From positions 1 to 59,214 of the forward strand of contig JAAVZY010000068.1 in assembly GCA_022791945.1 (NCBI GenBank): 59,214 nucleotides of DNA, read 5' to 3'. The notes below the pieces were generated by a model. The model saw only the letters and a program-made list of their open reading frames with translations, had not been told where the DNA came from and did not search any database. Both the position numbers and the translations under genes were made by a program. The stretch comes from Oscillospiraceae bacterium. GTDB taxonomy: Bacteria; Bacillota; Clostridia; Oscillospirales; Ruminococcaceae. This document shows positions 24,195 through 32,875 of the stretch, in pieces (the stretch's first letter is position 1; each line of letters opens with the position of its first letter).

Positions 24195-24455
24195 ATGGAA
24201 AAACGGATTGTCTTAATTGGGATTCTGGTAGAGGATCTTTCCTCTGCGGGGCCGCTGAATGAGCTGCTTCATGAATACGGCGACTACATCATCGGCCGGA
24301 TGGGCATCCCCTACCGGGATCGGCAGGTGAGCATCATCAGCGTTGTGCTGGACGCGCCCAACAGCGTTATCAGCGCTCTTTCCGGCAAGCTAGGAATGCT
24401 TCCCGGCCTGACGGCAAAAACAATCTATCAAAAAGAAAAGGCGGGCGGTTCATGA
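24195..24455 (+). CDS. TM1266-type iron-only hydrogenase system regulator
   Basis: 86 residues matching the small ACT-like family named for Thermotoga TM1266 (putative iron-only hydrogenase system regulator): EKRIVLIGILVEDLSS, LNELLHEYGDYIIGRMGIPY, VSIISVVLDAPNSVISALSG, KLGMLPGLTAKTIYQ. These genes travel with hydE, hydF and hydG; the mode of action is unknown. I chose ATG 24195, 12 nt after AAGGAGG; an earlier TTG (24183) is too near that site. It overlaps hydE by 4 bp. Confidence 0.92.
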   Translation: MEKRIVLIGILVEDLSSAGPLNELLHEYGDYIIGRMGIPYRDRQVSIISVVLDAPNSVISALSGKLGMLPGLTAKTIYQKEKAGGS

Positions 24456-25411
24456 ATTTTACCCGGGAATCCATTATTCAGCTTCTGGCTCAGGAGGACT
24501 TTTCCCCGATCTTTCAGGAGGCGGACGCCCTCCGCCGGACGCGCAAGGGCGAGGAAATCCAAATTCGGGCCCTACTGGAATTTTCCAACCATTGCAGGCG
24601 GATGTGCCAATACTGCGGCCTCAACCGCACCAATACCGCTCTCCCCCGTTTCCGGCTGGAGCCGGGGGAAATTCTGGAAACCGCCCTGGAGGCCGTGGAA
24701 GCGGGCTACCGGACAGTGGTCCTCCAGTCCGGGGAGGACGGCTGGTACAAGCCGGAGGACATCGGAACCATTGTCCGGGAAATCAAGCGGCACGGCGCGG
24801 CGGTCACCCTCTCCTGCGGAGAGGTTCCGGAGGAGGTCTTCCGCTACTGGCGGGAGTGCGGCGCGGATCGCTATCTTCTCAAGCATGAGACTGCGGATCC
24901 GGAGCTTTACGCCAGGCTTCACCCGGACAGCAGCCTGGAAGCGCGGGTTCACTGCCTGCGGATCATTCACAGCCTGGGCTATGAGACTGGCGGCGGCTTT
25001 ATGATCGGCCTGCCGGGACAAACCATGGAAACTGTGGCGGCGGATCTCCTCCTGCTGAAGGAGCTGGACTGCCATATGGCCGGGATCGGGCCCTTCATCC
25101 CTCATCCGGAGACTCTCCTGCGGGAGGCTTCCTCCGGGAGCACCGAGCTGACCAAGCGGGCGGTTGCCCTGGCCCGGCTTCTCCTCCCGGAGGCAAATCT
25201 GCCCGCCACCACGTCGCTGGGCGTGCTGGACAGTGATGAAAAGCGCAGCGTCTTTGACTGCGGGGCCAACGTCATCATGCAGAAGGTCACTCCTGCCCGG
25301 GTGCGAAAGCTGTATGAGATTTATCCCTCCCGTCTGACGGATCGAACCATCTCCGCAGGCCGGCAGGCCGTGGAGGAGGAGATCCGCGGGTTGGGGCGGA
25401 TTCCGGTCTGA
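24452..25411 (+). CDS. hydE: [FeFe]-hydrogenase H-cluster radical SAM maturase HydE
   Basis: 319 residues. The radical SAM cluster motif CX3CX2C is CRRMCQYC (about residues 49-56), preceded by the family strand IQIRALLEFSNH. Further features: VLQSGEDGWYKPEDI, TLSCGEVPEEVFRYWRECGADRYLLKHET, GGGFMIGLPGQT, GIGPFIPHPETL. HydE acts with HydG and HydF to build the di-iron subcluster of the hydrogenase active site. It starts with ATGA overlapping the TM1266-like gene, so the two are translationally coupled. The hydrogenase itself and hydF are not in the window. Confidence 0.96.
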   Translation: MNFTRESIIQLLAQEDFSPIFQEADALRRTRKGEEIQIRALLEFSNHCRRMCQYCGLNRTNTALPRFRLEPGEILETALEAVEAGYRTVVLQSGEDGWYKPEDIGTIVREIKRHGAAVTLSCGEVPEEVFRYWRECGADRYLLKHETADPELYARLHPDSSLEARVHCLRIIHSLGYETGGGFMIGLPGQTMETVAADLLLLKELDCHMAGIGPFIPHPETLLREASSGSTELTKRAVALARLLLPEANLPATTSLGVLDSDEKRSVFDCGANVIMQKVTPARVRKLYEIYPSRLTDRTISAGRQAVEEEIRGLGRIPV

Positions 25412-25479
25412 GCAGGAGGATCAGCCTGAAAAGCAGGTGCTTTTTACAAATGCTGTCAGGAGAAGGAAGGAGCCTTGAC

Positions 25480-26382
25480 ATGAAAAATGTACTGATCACG
25501 GGCGGTACTGTTTTTGTCAGCCGTTACGGGGCGGAGTACTATGTGAAAAAGGGATACCGTGTTTTTGTCCTGAACCGAAACAGCCGGATGCAGCCCGATG
25601 GAGTTACCCTGATTGAGGCTGACAGGCACCAGCTTCATGAGGAGCTGCGCCATTACTATTTTGATGTGATTTTCGATATTACAGCCTATACCGCAGACGA
25701 TGTCAGCCAGCTGCTGGGGGCGGTAGGCGGATATGGGGATTACATCCTTCTCAGTTCCAGCGCAGTATATCCGGAAACCTGCCCGCAGCCCTTTCGGGAG
25801 CTGGCGGCATTGGGGGAAAACCGCTTCTGGAAAAAATACGGGACAGATAAAATAGAGGCCGAGCAGGCGCTGATCCAACAAGATCCCAACGGGTATATTC
25901 TTCGTCCCCCGTATCTGTACGGCCCGCTCAACAATGTGTACCGGGAGGCGTTTGTCTTTGAATGCGCCTTGCAGAACAGGAAATTCTACCTGCCCCAGGA
26001 CGGAGAAATGCAGCTCCAGTTTTTCTATATCGACGATTTGTTCCGTTTTATGGATGTGATACTGGAAAAGAAACCCGCCCAGCACGTCTTCAACGTTGGA
26101 AACAGCGAAACTGTATCGATCCGGGACTGGGTTTCTCTCTGCTATCAGGCAGCCGGCAGAACGGCAGAATTTGTCAGTGTCACGGATGCTGTTGAACAGC
26201 GGAATTATTTCTGTTTTCACCCCTATGAATACTGTCTTGACGTCACGGCCCAGCAGAGGCTGATGCCGGAAACAAAGCCCTTGGACTCCGGATTAAGGGA
26301 ATCGTTCGAATGGTGCGCATCCCATTCCGGAGAGGTAAACAGAAAGCCCCTGATTCAATATATAGACGCTCATCTGGCTTAG
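25480..26382 (+). CDS. NAD-dependent epimerase/dehydratase (extended SDR)
   Basis: 300 residues. The Rossmann loop at the N-terminus is MKNVLITGGTVFVSRYGAEY (variant of TGGTGFIG). The catalytic YxxxK is YGTDK with a preceding serine-rich strand ILLSSSAVY; ILRPPYLYGPLNN and FFYIDDLFRFMDVIL follow, as in sugar-nucleotide epimerases. It acts on a nucleotide sugar or similar; the substrate is unknown. The start is ATG 25480, 7 nt after GAAGGAAGGAG. It sits between hydE and hydG, which is unexpected, and its base composition looks less GC-rich than its neighbours, so it may have been inserted here. Confidence 0.85.
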   Translation: MKNVLITGGTVFVSRYGAEYYVKKGYRVFVLNRNSRMQPDGVTLIEADRHQLHEELRHYYFDVIFDITAYTADDVSQLLGAVGGYGDYILLSSSAVYPETCPQPFRELAALGENRFWKKYGTDKIEAEQALIQQDPNGYILRPPYLYGPLNNVYREAFVFECALQNRKFYLPQDGEMQLQFFYIDDLFRFMDVILEKKPAQHVFNVGNSETVSIRDWVSLCYQAAGRTAEFVSVTDAVEQRNYFCFHPYEYCLDVTAQQRLMPETKPLDSGLRESFEWCASHSGEVNRKPLIQYIDAHLA

Positions 26383-26940
26383 AAATCTCTGCGTACGTGG
26401 TCGGGCAAGGCCGCGAGACTCTGTCTCGCGCTCTGCGGTGCGTCGTGAAACGACGCACCTAGGAATTCGGTTTCGCCGAATTCTGAGATGCGCCGCTAGC
26501 GGCGCATCGGGAAGGGATTCCCCTTGGATTCCCATTATTTGAAGGGCTTTTTTAAGGGCGGAAAAAGGGGTGGGTTAAGTCTGTACAGACTTCCGTCTCC
26601 CTGCCACACAGATATCCTGATTCACGCAGTACGCTTTTTTCATAAAGAAAAAAGCTCCCTCCCGGGCGCGGGGTACTCCCTGTGCTGCAGAGAGTTTGCG
26701 TACAGCAGAACACGCCCGGAACTCTCTGCGTCGCAGTCCTTGCCTCGCACGTGGAAATGAATTTTTTCTTTACGAAAAAATGGGTAGGCGGGCGATCGTC
26801 ACTGCGGGAAGTATCATCGAGGCAGGGATTTGGTCTTACCCCACCAATATCCCCAAAAATTATGGGAATCCAAGGGGATTTAATCCCCTTGGCGGAGCTC
26901 GAGGCAGAGCCTCGAGGTCTTCCCGTTCTCAGGTGCAATT
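26383..26940. repeat. Modular hairpin repeat, full-length copy before hydG
   Basis: Order: AGAAATCTCTGCGTACGTGG; hairpin A GCGAGACtctGTCTCGC; GTGCGTCG/CGACGCAC with loop TGAAA (about 26438-26458); GAATTCGG/CCGAATTC; GATGCGCCGC/GCGGCGCATC (to about 26508); AAGTCTGTACAGACTT (26577-26592); central module with a stem GCAGAGAGTT/AACTCTCTGC (about 26693-26733) and both T/A hairpins; CCAAGGGGATT/AATCCCCTTGG; CTCGAGGcagagCCTCGAG. The open frames it contains are by-products of the repeat, not genes. Confidence 0.9.
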
Positions 26941-26977
26941 TTGTCAGGATAAAATCAAAGAAGAAAGGTCGATTACC

Positions 26978-28396
26978 ATGTATAATCCCAAATCCATGAT
27001 CGCGACGGAGTTCATTGACGATGGGGAGATTCAGGATACCCTCCGCTATGCCCGGGAAAACAAGGACAATCTGTCCCTGGTGAACAGCCTCCTGGACAAG
27101 GCGAGGGAACGAAAGGGCCTGACCCATCGGGAGGCAGCGGTGCTTCTGCTCTGCGAGGACAAGGATGCTCAGGAGCGGATGTTCACTCTCGCTGCTGAGA
27201 TCAAGCAGGAGTTCTACGGGAACCGGATCGTCATGTTCGCGCCCCTGTACCTGTCCAACTACTGCGTCAATGGCTGCATCTACTGTCCCTACCATGCCAA
27301 GAATCACCACATCCCCAGAAAGCAGCTCTCCCAAGAGGAAATCCGCCGGGAGGTGATCGCCCTCCAGGATATGGGCCACAAGCGGCTGGCTCTGGAAACC
27401 GGGGAGGATCCGGTCAACTGCCCCATTGAGTACGTGCTGGAAAGCATCCAAACCATCTACTCCATCCAGCATAAGAACGGCGCCATCCGCCGGGTCAATG
27501 TGAACATCGCCGCTACCACCGTGGAGAACTACCGGAAGCTGAAGGAAGCGGGCATCGGCACCTACATCCTTTTTCAGGAGACTTACCACAAAGAGCAGTA
27601 CGAGCGGCTTCATCCCACCGGCCCCAAGCACAACTATGCCTATCACACCGAAGCCATGGATCGGGCCATGGAGGGCGGCATTGACGACGTGGGCTGCGGG
27701 GTGCTCTTCGGGCTCAATCTCTACCAGTATGATTTTGTGGGCCTGCTGATGCACGCGGAGCACCTGGAGGCTGTCCATGGAGTCGGCCCCCATACCATCA
27801 GCGTTCCCCGGATTCGCAACGCTGATGATATCGACGCATCCAGCTTCGCCGACGCCATCTCCGACGAGCTGTTCCAGAAAATCGTGGCCATCCTGCGGAT
27901 TGCCGTGCCCTATACCGGGCTGATCGTCTCTACCCGGGAATCCAAGCGCACCCGGGAAATGGTGCTGAAATACGGCGTTTCCCAGATCAGCGGCGCCTCC
28001 AAAACCAGCGTGGGCGGCTATGCCGAGCCGGAGGAGGAAGAAGAGGATTCCTCTCAGTTTGAGGTCAGCGACAACCGCACCCTGGACGAGGTGGTTCACT
28101 GGCTGCTGGAGCTGGGGTATATTCCCAGCTTCTGCACCGCCTGCTATCGGGAAGGGCGCACCGGGGATCGCTTCATGCAGCTGGTGAAGGCGGGACAGAT
28201 CAAAAACTGCTGCCAGCCCAACGCCCTGATGACCTTGAAAGAATACGCCGAGGACTATGCCAGCCCCGACACCAAGCGTCTCGCTCTGGAGCTGATCGAC
28301 AAGGAAGTACAGACCATTCCCAACCCCAAGGTAAAGGAGATCGCCCTGGAGCATCTCCACGATCTGACCGAAGGAAAGCGGGATTTCCGGTTCTGA
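26978..28396 (+). CDS. hydG: [FeFe]-hydrogenase H-cluster radical SAM maturase HydG
   Basis: 472 residues. HydG is a radical SAM tyrosine lyase that makes the CO and CN- ligands of the H-cluster. The first Fe-S motif is CVNGCIYC (about residue 96), following FAPLYLSNY. GEDPVNCPIEYVLE, LFQETYHKEQYERLHP, GVLFGLNLYQYDFV and SGASKTSVGGYAE follow. The second cluster motif at the C-terminus is CTACYREGRTGDRFM followed by NCC. Length and all motifs are normal. ATG 26978 follows AAGAAAGG; the longer in-frame extension comes from the repeat upstream and is rejected. Confidence 0.97.
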   Translation: MYNPKSMIATEFIDDGEIQDTLRYARENKDNLSLVNSLLDKARERKGLTHREAAVLLLCEDKDAQERMFTLAAEIKQEFYGNRIVMFAPLYLSNYCVNGCIYCPYHAKNHHIPRKQLSQEEIRREVIALQDMGHKRLALETGEDPVNCPIEYVLESIQTIYSIQHKNGAIRRVNVNIAATTVENYRKLKEAGIGTYILFQETYHKEQYERLHPTGPKHNYAYHTEAMDRAMEGGIDDVGCGVLFGLNLYQYDFVGLLMHAEHLEAVHGVGPHTISVPRIRNADDIDASSFADAISDELFQKIVAILRIAVPYTGLIVSTRESKRTREMVLKYGVSQISGASKTSVGGYAEPEEEEEDSSQFEVSDNRTLDEVVHWLLELGYIPSFCTACYREGRTGDRFMQLVKAGQIKNCCQPNALMTLKEYAEDYASPDTKRLALELIDKEVQTIPNPKVKEIALEHLHDLTEGKRDFRF

Positions 28397-28444
28397 GCAA
28401 GAGCCCGCTTGAGCTTTGGTATGCTCCCCTGAATGTAAAGGATG

Positions 28445-28506
28445 GGAATCCAAGGGGAGCCGGCTCCCCTTGGCGGGTGCTTGAGGGCAGAGCCCTCAAG
28501 GTCCTA
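28445..28506. repeat. Modular hairpin repeat, end fragment before cca
   Basis: CCAAGGGGAGC/GCTCCCCTTGG (about 28450-28473) followed by a 9-bp stem with arms CTTGAGGGC/GCCCTCAAG (28480-28500). The second is the usual CTCGAGGGC/GCCCTCGAG stem with a C-G pair replaced by T-A on both sides. Only this end of the element is present. Confidence 0.85.
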
Positions 28507-28519
28507 GGAGGTGATTGCA

Positions 28520-29902
28520 ATGCGGTTTCAGCTTCCAGCAGGAGCGGCGTACATTCTTCAAACACTGGAGGCGGCGGGTTGGGAGGCCTGCCTGGTAGGC
28601 GGCTGTGTGCGGGATCTTCTGCGGGGAACCGAACCGCAGGATTGGGATATCTGCACCTCCGCCTCCCCGGAGCAGACCCTGTCCTGCTTCCGTACCCGCG
28701 GACAGCGGGTTCTGGAAACAGGGATACAGCACGGCACGGTTACCGTTTTCGCGGAAGGAGAAGCCTTCGAGGTGACCACCTACCGGACAGAGGGCCCCTA
28801 CTCCGACAGCCGCCATCCGGACTTTGTACACTTTGTGCCGGAGCTGGAGCTGGATCTGGCCCGGCGGGATTTCACCATGAATGCTATCGCCATAGACTTG
28901 GCAGGAAAACTGCGGGATCCCTTCGGCGGCAGCGAGGATATCCGGCGGGGCGTTATCCGCTGCGCGGGGGATCCGGAGCGCCGTTTCCGGGAGGACGGCC
29001 TGCGGATTATGCGCGCCCTGCGGTTTGCCGCCTCGCTGGGCTATACAATTGAAGAGCAAACCGCCAAGGCGCTCCGCAGCTGCCGCGCGATGCTGAAACA
29101 AGTGTCGGCAGAGCGGATCAATAGGGAGCTGTGCAGGCTGATCACCGGTCCCGGCGCCGGGGCTGTGCTTCGGGAATATCCAGAGGTTTTGTGGGAATTC
29201 TGGCCGCAGCTGGAGACGCTGCGCCATCGGGAGCGGAGCGGCCTGAACGGCTGGGAACGGACTGTCCGGGCTGTGGAGGAAGTCACCATCGAGGCGCCGC
29301 TGAAACTGGCTGCCCTTCTCCACGATGTGGGCGGATCAGGCTGTCAGTCCGCCGCTCCGGAGGAAAGCGCCGGGACTGCGGATGTAATGCTGCGCTCACT
29401 GCGCTTTGGCAATGCTTCCCGGAAGCGGATTGTCACTCTGATAGAGCATTATTACGCGCCCCTGTCCCTCCGGGAGGAGGAGCTCCGCCGCCCGCTCAGC
29501 AGATTAGAGCCGGAAGCTTTCTATCAGCTGCTGGAGCTGCGGCGGGCGGATATTGCCGCTCAGCCCCAGGGCCTGAGTGAGGCCCGGTTGGAGGAGCTGG
29601 AGCAAATCCGCTCCATGGCGGAACGGATCATCGCCGAAGGACAATGCCTGACCCTGGGGGATCTGGAGATAAACGGCCGCGATGTGATTGCGGCGGGCAT
29701 TCCCTCCGGCCCGGAGGTGGGCCGTATCCTGAACGCGCTGCTGGACAGGGTTTTGTCCGGCTATGTGCCCAACGAGCGGGAAGCCCTTCTAAAGATGCTC
29801 CCACAGATTCCCTGTCCGGCGATGGGAGGAGAAGGCCGCGAGGGCGCTGCCCTCGCGCTCCCGCCAAGGGGATTAAATCCCCTTGGAACCCGTAATTTTT
29901 GA
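28520..29902 (+). CDS. cca: CCA tRNA nucleotidyltransferase
   Basis: Class II CCA-adding enzyme; adds or repairs the 3' CCA of tRNAs. The NTP-binding loop CLVGGCVRDLLRG and catalytic DWDICT (DxD) lie in the first 40 residues, then TTYRTEGPYSDSRHPD, RRDFTMNAIAID, PERRFREDGLRIMRALRFAA and KLAALLHDVGG (HD-like). The start is ATG 28520, 6-7 nt after AGGAGGTGA. The last 20-odd codons (after about 29832) are made by a repeat element: the frame reads through hairpin A (GREGAALAL) and the CCAAGGGG hairpin and stops at TGA 29902. The native C-terminus appears lost or replaced. Confidence 0.93.
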   Translation: MRFQLPAGAAYILQTLEAAGWEACLVGGCVRDLLRGTEPQDWDICTSASPEQTLSCFRTRGQRVLETGIQHGTVTVFAEGEAFEVTTYRTEGPYSDSRHPDFVHFVPELELDLARRDFTMNAIAIDLAGKLRDPFGGSEDIRRGVIRCAGDPERRFREDGLRIMRALRFAASLGYTIEEQTAKALRSCRAMLKQVSAERINRELCRLITGPGAGAVLREYPEVLWEFWPQLETLRHRERSGLNGWERTVRAVEEVTIEAPLKLAALLHDVGGSGCQSAAPEESAGTADVMLRSLRFGNASRKRIVTLIEHYYAPLSLREEELRRPLSRLEPEAFYQLLELRRADIAAQPQGLSEARLEELEQIRSMAERIIAEGQCLTLGDLEINGRDVIAAGIPSGPEVGRILNALLDRVLSGYVPNEREALLKMLPQIPCPAMGGEGREGAALALPPRGLNPLGTRNF

Positions 29903-30085
29903 AGGGCTTTTTTAAGGGCGGAAAAGGGGTTCGGAAGTCTGTACAGACTTCCGAACCCCTGCCATGCAGAGAGTCTGATTCCCGCAGTACGCTTTTTTCG
30001 TAAAGAAAAAAGCTCCCTCCTGCGTACGGGGTGCTTCCTGCGCCGCAGAAAGTCTCAAGCGTAATACTACTACGCTCACAGGCTC
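29830..30085. repeat. Modular hairpin repeat, half copy overlapping the cca 3' end
   Basis: Hairpin A as GCGAGGGCgctGCCCTCGC, CCAAGGGGATT/AATCCCCTTGG, then a 34-bp perfect palindrome at 29926-29959 centred on GTAC (inner core AAGTCTGTACAGACTT, outer arms GGGGTTCGG/CCGAACCCC), the T/A hairpin (about 29995-30012) and GCGGGGAGGGATTTTGTGCC. Confidence 0.88.
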
Positions 30086-30089
30086 TGCG

Positions 30090-30250
30090 GGGAGGGATTT
30101 TGTGCCACGATTGGAATCCTTCCACCACCGCCGCCCCTTCGGGACAGCGACGGTCCCTTCTCCCATACGTTCCTTTGGAACGTCGGGGGCATGGCAGGGA
30201 TGCTGCCGTCAGGCGGTAGCCCTGCCTGGGGGGGTTCCGTGCATAGCACA
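30090..30250. repeat. Nested inverted-repeat element
   Basis: Bounded by ACGATTGGAATCCTTCC and GGGGGGTTCCGTGC (GGAATC/GGTTCC ends), inner pieces CGTTCCTTTGGAACG (about 30168-30182) and GGCAGGGATGCTGCCGTCAGG/GGCGGTAGCCCTGCC. Same family as 20255-20500, opposite orientation. Confidence 0.7.
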
Positions 30251-30254
30251 GTGT

Positions 30255-30595
30255 TTCCCCCCCCGCAGAAAGTCCCGAGCGTAGTAGAACACGCCCGGGA
30301 CTTTCTGCGTCGCAGCCTCTACCCCGCCTGCTGGGATGAACTTTTTCTTTACGAAAAAGTGGGTAGGCGGGCGATCGTCTCCGCAGGGAGTATCAGCGAG
30401 GCAGGAGGGGACGGGCAAAGCCCGTCCCCTCCCCCATACCCCCAAAAGACGGGAATCCAAGGGGACGCGTCCCCGATGCGTCGCTAGCGGCGCATCTCAG
30501 AATTCGGCGAAGCCGAATTCCTAAGTGCGTTGTGAAACAACGCACTGCGGTGACTCGAGGACAGCGTCCTCGAGGTCTTCCCCTCCCAATAACCG
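30255..30595. repeat. Modular hairpin repeat, right half copy downstream of recQ
   Basis: Stem GCAGAAAGTCCCGAGCG with CGCCCGGGACTTTCTGC (30262-30306), T/A hairpin, GTGGGTAGGCGGGCGATCG, hairpin GGGGACGGGC-aaa-GCCCGTCCCC (30407-30429), a truncated CCAAGGGGAC, then the tandem trio in reverse order: GATGCGTCGC/GCGGCGCATC, GAATTCGGC/GCCGAATTC, GTGCGTTGT/ACAACGCAC (about 30476-30545), then CTCGAGGAC/GTCCTCGAG and GTCTTCCCCTCCC. Confidence 0.88.
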
Positions 30596-30604
30596 ACCCG
30601 GAAA

Positions 30605-32458
30605 TTACACTCCCATCCATTCGGAGATGGCAGACAGGAACGCCTCGCCGTACCGGCGTGCCTTGACTGCGCCTACGCCGGACACCTCCATCAGCTCCTG
30701 CATAGTCCGGGGCTGCTTCGCGGCCATTTCCTCCAGGGTTGCGTTGGAAAAGACGATGTAAGCGGGCACATTCCCCTCTGACGCCAGCCGGGTGCGCAGC
30801 TTTCGCAGAAGCTCCAGCAGATCCCCATCCGCCTGGGTCTCGACGTGGGAGCTCGGACGCCGCCCCGATACCGCTGGGGCTGTCTCCTTCTCCAAGGCGC
30901 TCTGCACCCGGCGGGTGCAGAGCACCGGCTCCCCTCGGAACAAGACGCCTTTTGCCTTCGGCGTTGTGCGAAGCACCGGATAGTCTGTTCCATCCAGGCA
31001 GAGATATCCCCGCTCCAGCAGCCAGTCCATATAGCCCCGTAGCTCCGCCCGGGGCGTCCCCCGCATGATGCCGTAGGTGGGCAGCTTGTCCAGCCCTAGC
31101 TGGAGCAGCCGCTGATCCCTGCTCCCCAGCAGCAGCCGAAGTATCAGCGCACTTCCCAGGCTGGAGCGATACTGCCGTTCCACCCGGGTCACTGCAGAAA
31201 GGATTTTCTGCGCCTCAATGGTAATGTCCTGCTGCTCCGTCTGGGCGCTGCAGCTGCCGCAGCGCCCGCACTTCTCCGGCGCGGACTCCCCAAAATAACG
31301 GAGAAGGAAGCTCCGCAGACAGCCGCTGGTCCTACAATAGGCGGTCATCTGCTCCAGGCGGTTCAGATCCCGCAGGCGGAGCTGCTCCCGCTCCTTGTCG
31401 GTCAGGCCTTCATTCTCCGAGCTGTTGTTGATCAGATACTTTGCTGTCTGAACATCCCCTTCGGAAAAGAACAGGATGCAGCGGGCCTCCGAGCCATCCC
31501 GCCCGGCACGGCCCGCCTCCTGATAGTAGCTCTCCACGTCCTTGGGCATATTATAGTGGACAACAAAGCTCACATTGGATTTGTCAATCCCCATACCGAA
31601 GGCATTGGTGGCCACCATCACCCGGACGCGGTCGTAGACAAAATCCTCCTGGCTGCGCCGCCGTTCCTCATCTGGCAGTCCCGCGTGATACCGGGCGGCG
31701 GAGATGCCGTCCTTTTCCAAAGCGTTCCAGACAGATTCCACCTTTTTCCGGGTGGCGCAGTAGACAATGCCGCTCTGTCCCGGCCGCTCATTGAGGAACT
31801 GCTTCAGGCAGGCAGTTTTGTTTTTGGGCCGGATGGTTTCAAAATAGAGATTGGGTCTGTCAAAGCCGGTGGTCACGCACAGGGGCTCCTCCAGCAGGAG
31901 CAGCCGCCGGATGTCCTCCTTGACCTGATCCGTAGCAGTGGCAGTAAAAGCGCCTACTGCCGGTCGCCGGGGCAGGGACTGAATAAATTCTGCGATTTTC
32001 AGATAGCTGGGCCGGAAGTCCTGCCCCCACTGGGAAACGCAGTGCGCCTCGTCCACCGCCAGCAGGGAAAGCTCCGTTCTCTGGATGAACCGCAGGAAGT
32101 CCGGAGCGGCCAGCCGTTCCGGAGCGGCGTAGAGCAGCCGGTATTCCCCCAGAGCCGCCCTGCGGAAGATCTCCCGGCTCTCCCCCGGGGCGAGGGTGGA
32201 ATTGACGAAGGCGGCGGGAATGCCCGCCTGGGTCAGCGCCGCCACCTGATCCTTCATCAGGGAAATCAGCGGGGAAAGCACCAGGGTGATCCCTGGCAGC
32301 AGCAGGGCCGGCAGCTGATAGCAGACAGATTTGCCCGCTCCGGTGGGCATCACGCCCAGCGCGTCCCGCCCGGACAGAAGGGCCTCTACGATCTCCTCCT
32401 GCCCTGGCCGGAACTGGCTGTGCCCAAAGTACTCCTTCAGCGCTGTGTATTTGTCCAT
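30605..32458 (-). CDS. recQ: ATP-dependent DNA helicase RecQ
   Basis: 617 residues, 3'->5' DNA helicase for recombination and repair. Motifs: FRPGQEEIVEAL (motif 0), GVMPTGAGKSVCYQLPALLL (I), VDEAHCVSQWGQDFRPSY (II), GAFTATATDQV (III), VMVATNAFGMGIDKSNV (V), YQEAGRAGRDG (VI). The RQC zinc-binding cysteines are CRTSGCLRSFLLRYFG and CGRCGSC, and a C-terminal HRDC domain covers about residues 535-612 (ATLEEMAAKQPRTMQELMEV, GVGAVKARRYGEAFL). ATG 32458 was chosen because the family begins near LKEYFGHSQFRPGQ. A repeat element lies 15-20 bp upstream of the start. Confidence 0.97.
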   Translation of the reverse strand: MDKYTALKEYFGHSQFRPGQEEIVEALLSGRDALGVMPTGAGKSVCYQLPALLLPGITLVLSPLISLMKDQVAALTQAGIPAAFVNSTLAPGESREIFRRAALGEYRLLYAAPERLAAPDFLRFIQRTELSLLAVDEAHCVSQWGQDFRPSYLKIAEFIQSLPRRPAVGAFTATATDQVKEDIRRLLLLEEPLCVTTGFDRPNLYFETIRPKNKTACLKQFLNERPGQSGIVYCATRKKVESVWNALEKDGISAARYHAGLPDEERRRSQEDFVYDRVRVMVATNAFGMGIDKSNVSFVVHYNMPKDVESYYQEAGRAGRDGSEARCILFFSEGDVQTAKYLINNSSENEGLTDKEREQLRLRDLNRLEQMTAYCRTSGCLRSFLLRYFGESAPEKCGRCGSCSAQTEQQDITIEAQKILSAVTRVERQYRSSLGSALILRLLLGSRDQRLLQLGLDKLPTYGIMRGTPRAELRGYMDWLLERGYLCLDGTDYPVLRTTPKAKGVLFRGEPVLCTRRVQSALEKETAPAVSGRRPSSHVETQADGDLLELLRKLRTRLASEGNVPAYIVFSNATLEEMAAKQPRTMQELMEVSGVGAVKARRYGEAFLSAISEWMGV

Positions 32459-32469
32459 GTCACGCACCG

Positions 32470-32875
32470 CCTTCTTTATCAGGAAGGGCAAGACCTCGAG
32501 GACGCTGTCCTCGAGGCACCGCAGTGCGTTGTTTCACAACGCACTTAGGAATTCGGCTTCACCGAATTCTGAGATGCGCCGCTAGCGGCGCATCGGGGAC
32601 GTGTCCCCTTGGATTCCCATCTTTTTGGGGGTGGGGGGTGGGGACGGGCGCTTGCGCCCGTCCCCCTGCCTCGCTGGTACTTCCCGCAGAGACGATCGCC
32701 CGCCTACCCATTTTTTCGTAAAGAAAAAATTCAGCTCCATAGGCGGGATAGGGACTGCGACGCAGAGAGTTTCGAGCGTGTTCTGCTACGCTCGCACTTT
32801 CTGCGGGGAGGGGCTTTGTACGACGCACGGAATCCCCCAATCAGGGCTACCACCTAGCGGCGGCGCAGGAACTAC
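32470..32875. repeat. Modular hairpin repeat, left half copy upstream of recQ
   Basis: GGGCAAGACCTCGAG with stem CTCGAGGAC/GTCCTCGAG (about 32494-32515), trio GTGCGTTGT/ACAACGCAC, GAATTCGGcttcACCGAATTC and GATGCGCCGC/GCGGCGCATC (32525-32595), CAAGGGGACACGTCCCCTTGG-type hairpin region, hairpin GGGACGGGCGC/GCGCCCGTCCC (32641-32664), T/A hairpin (about 32710-32732) and central-module bases to a GGAATCCCCCAATCAGGG piece at about 32830. Confidence 0.87.
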
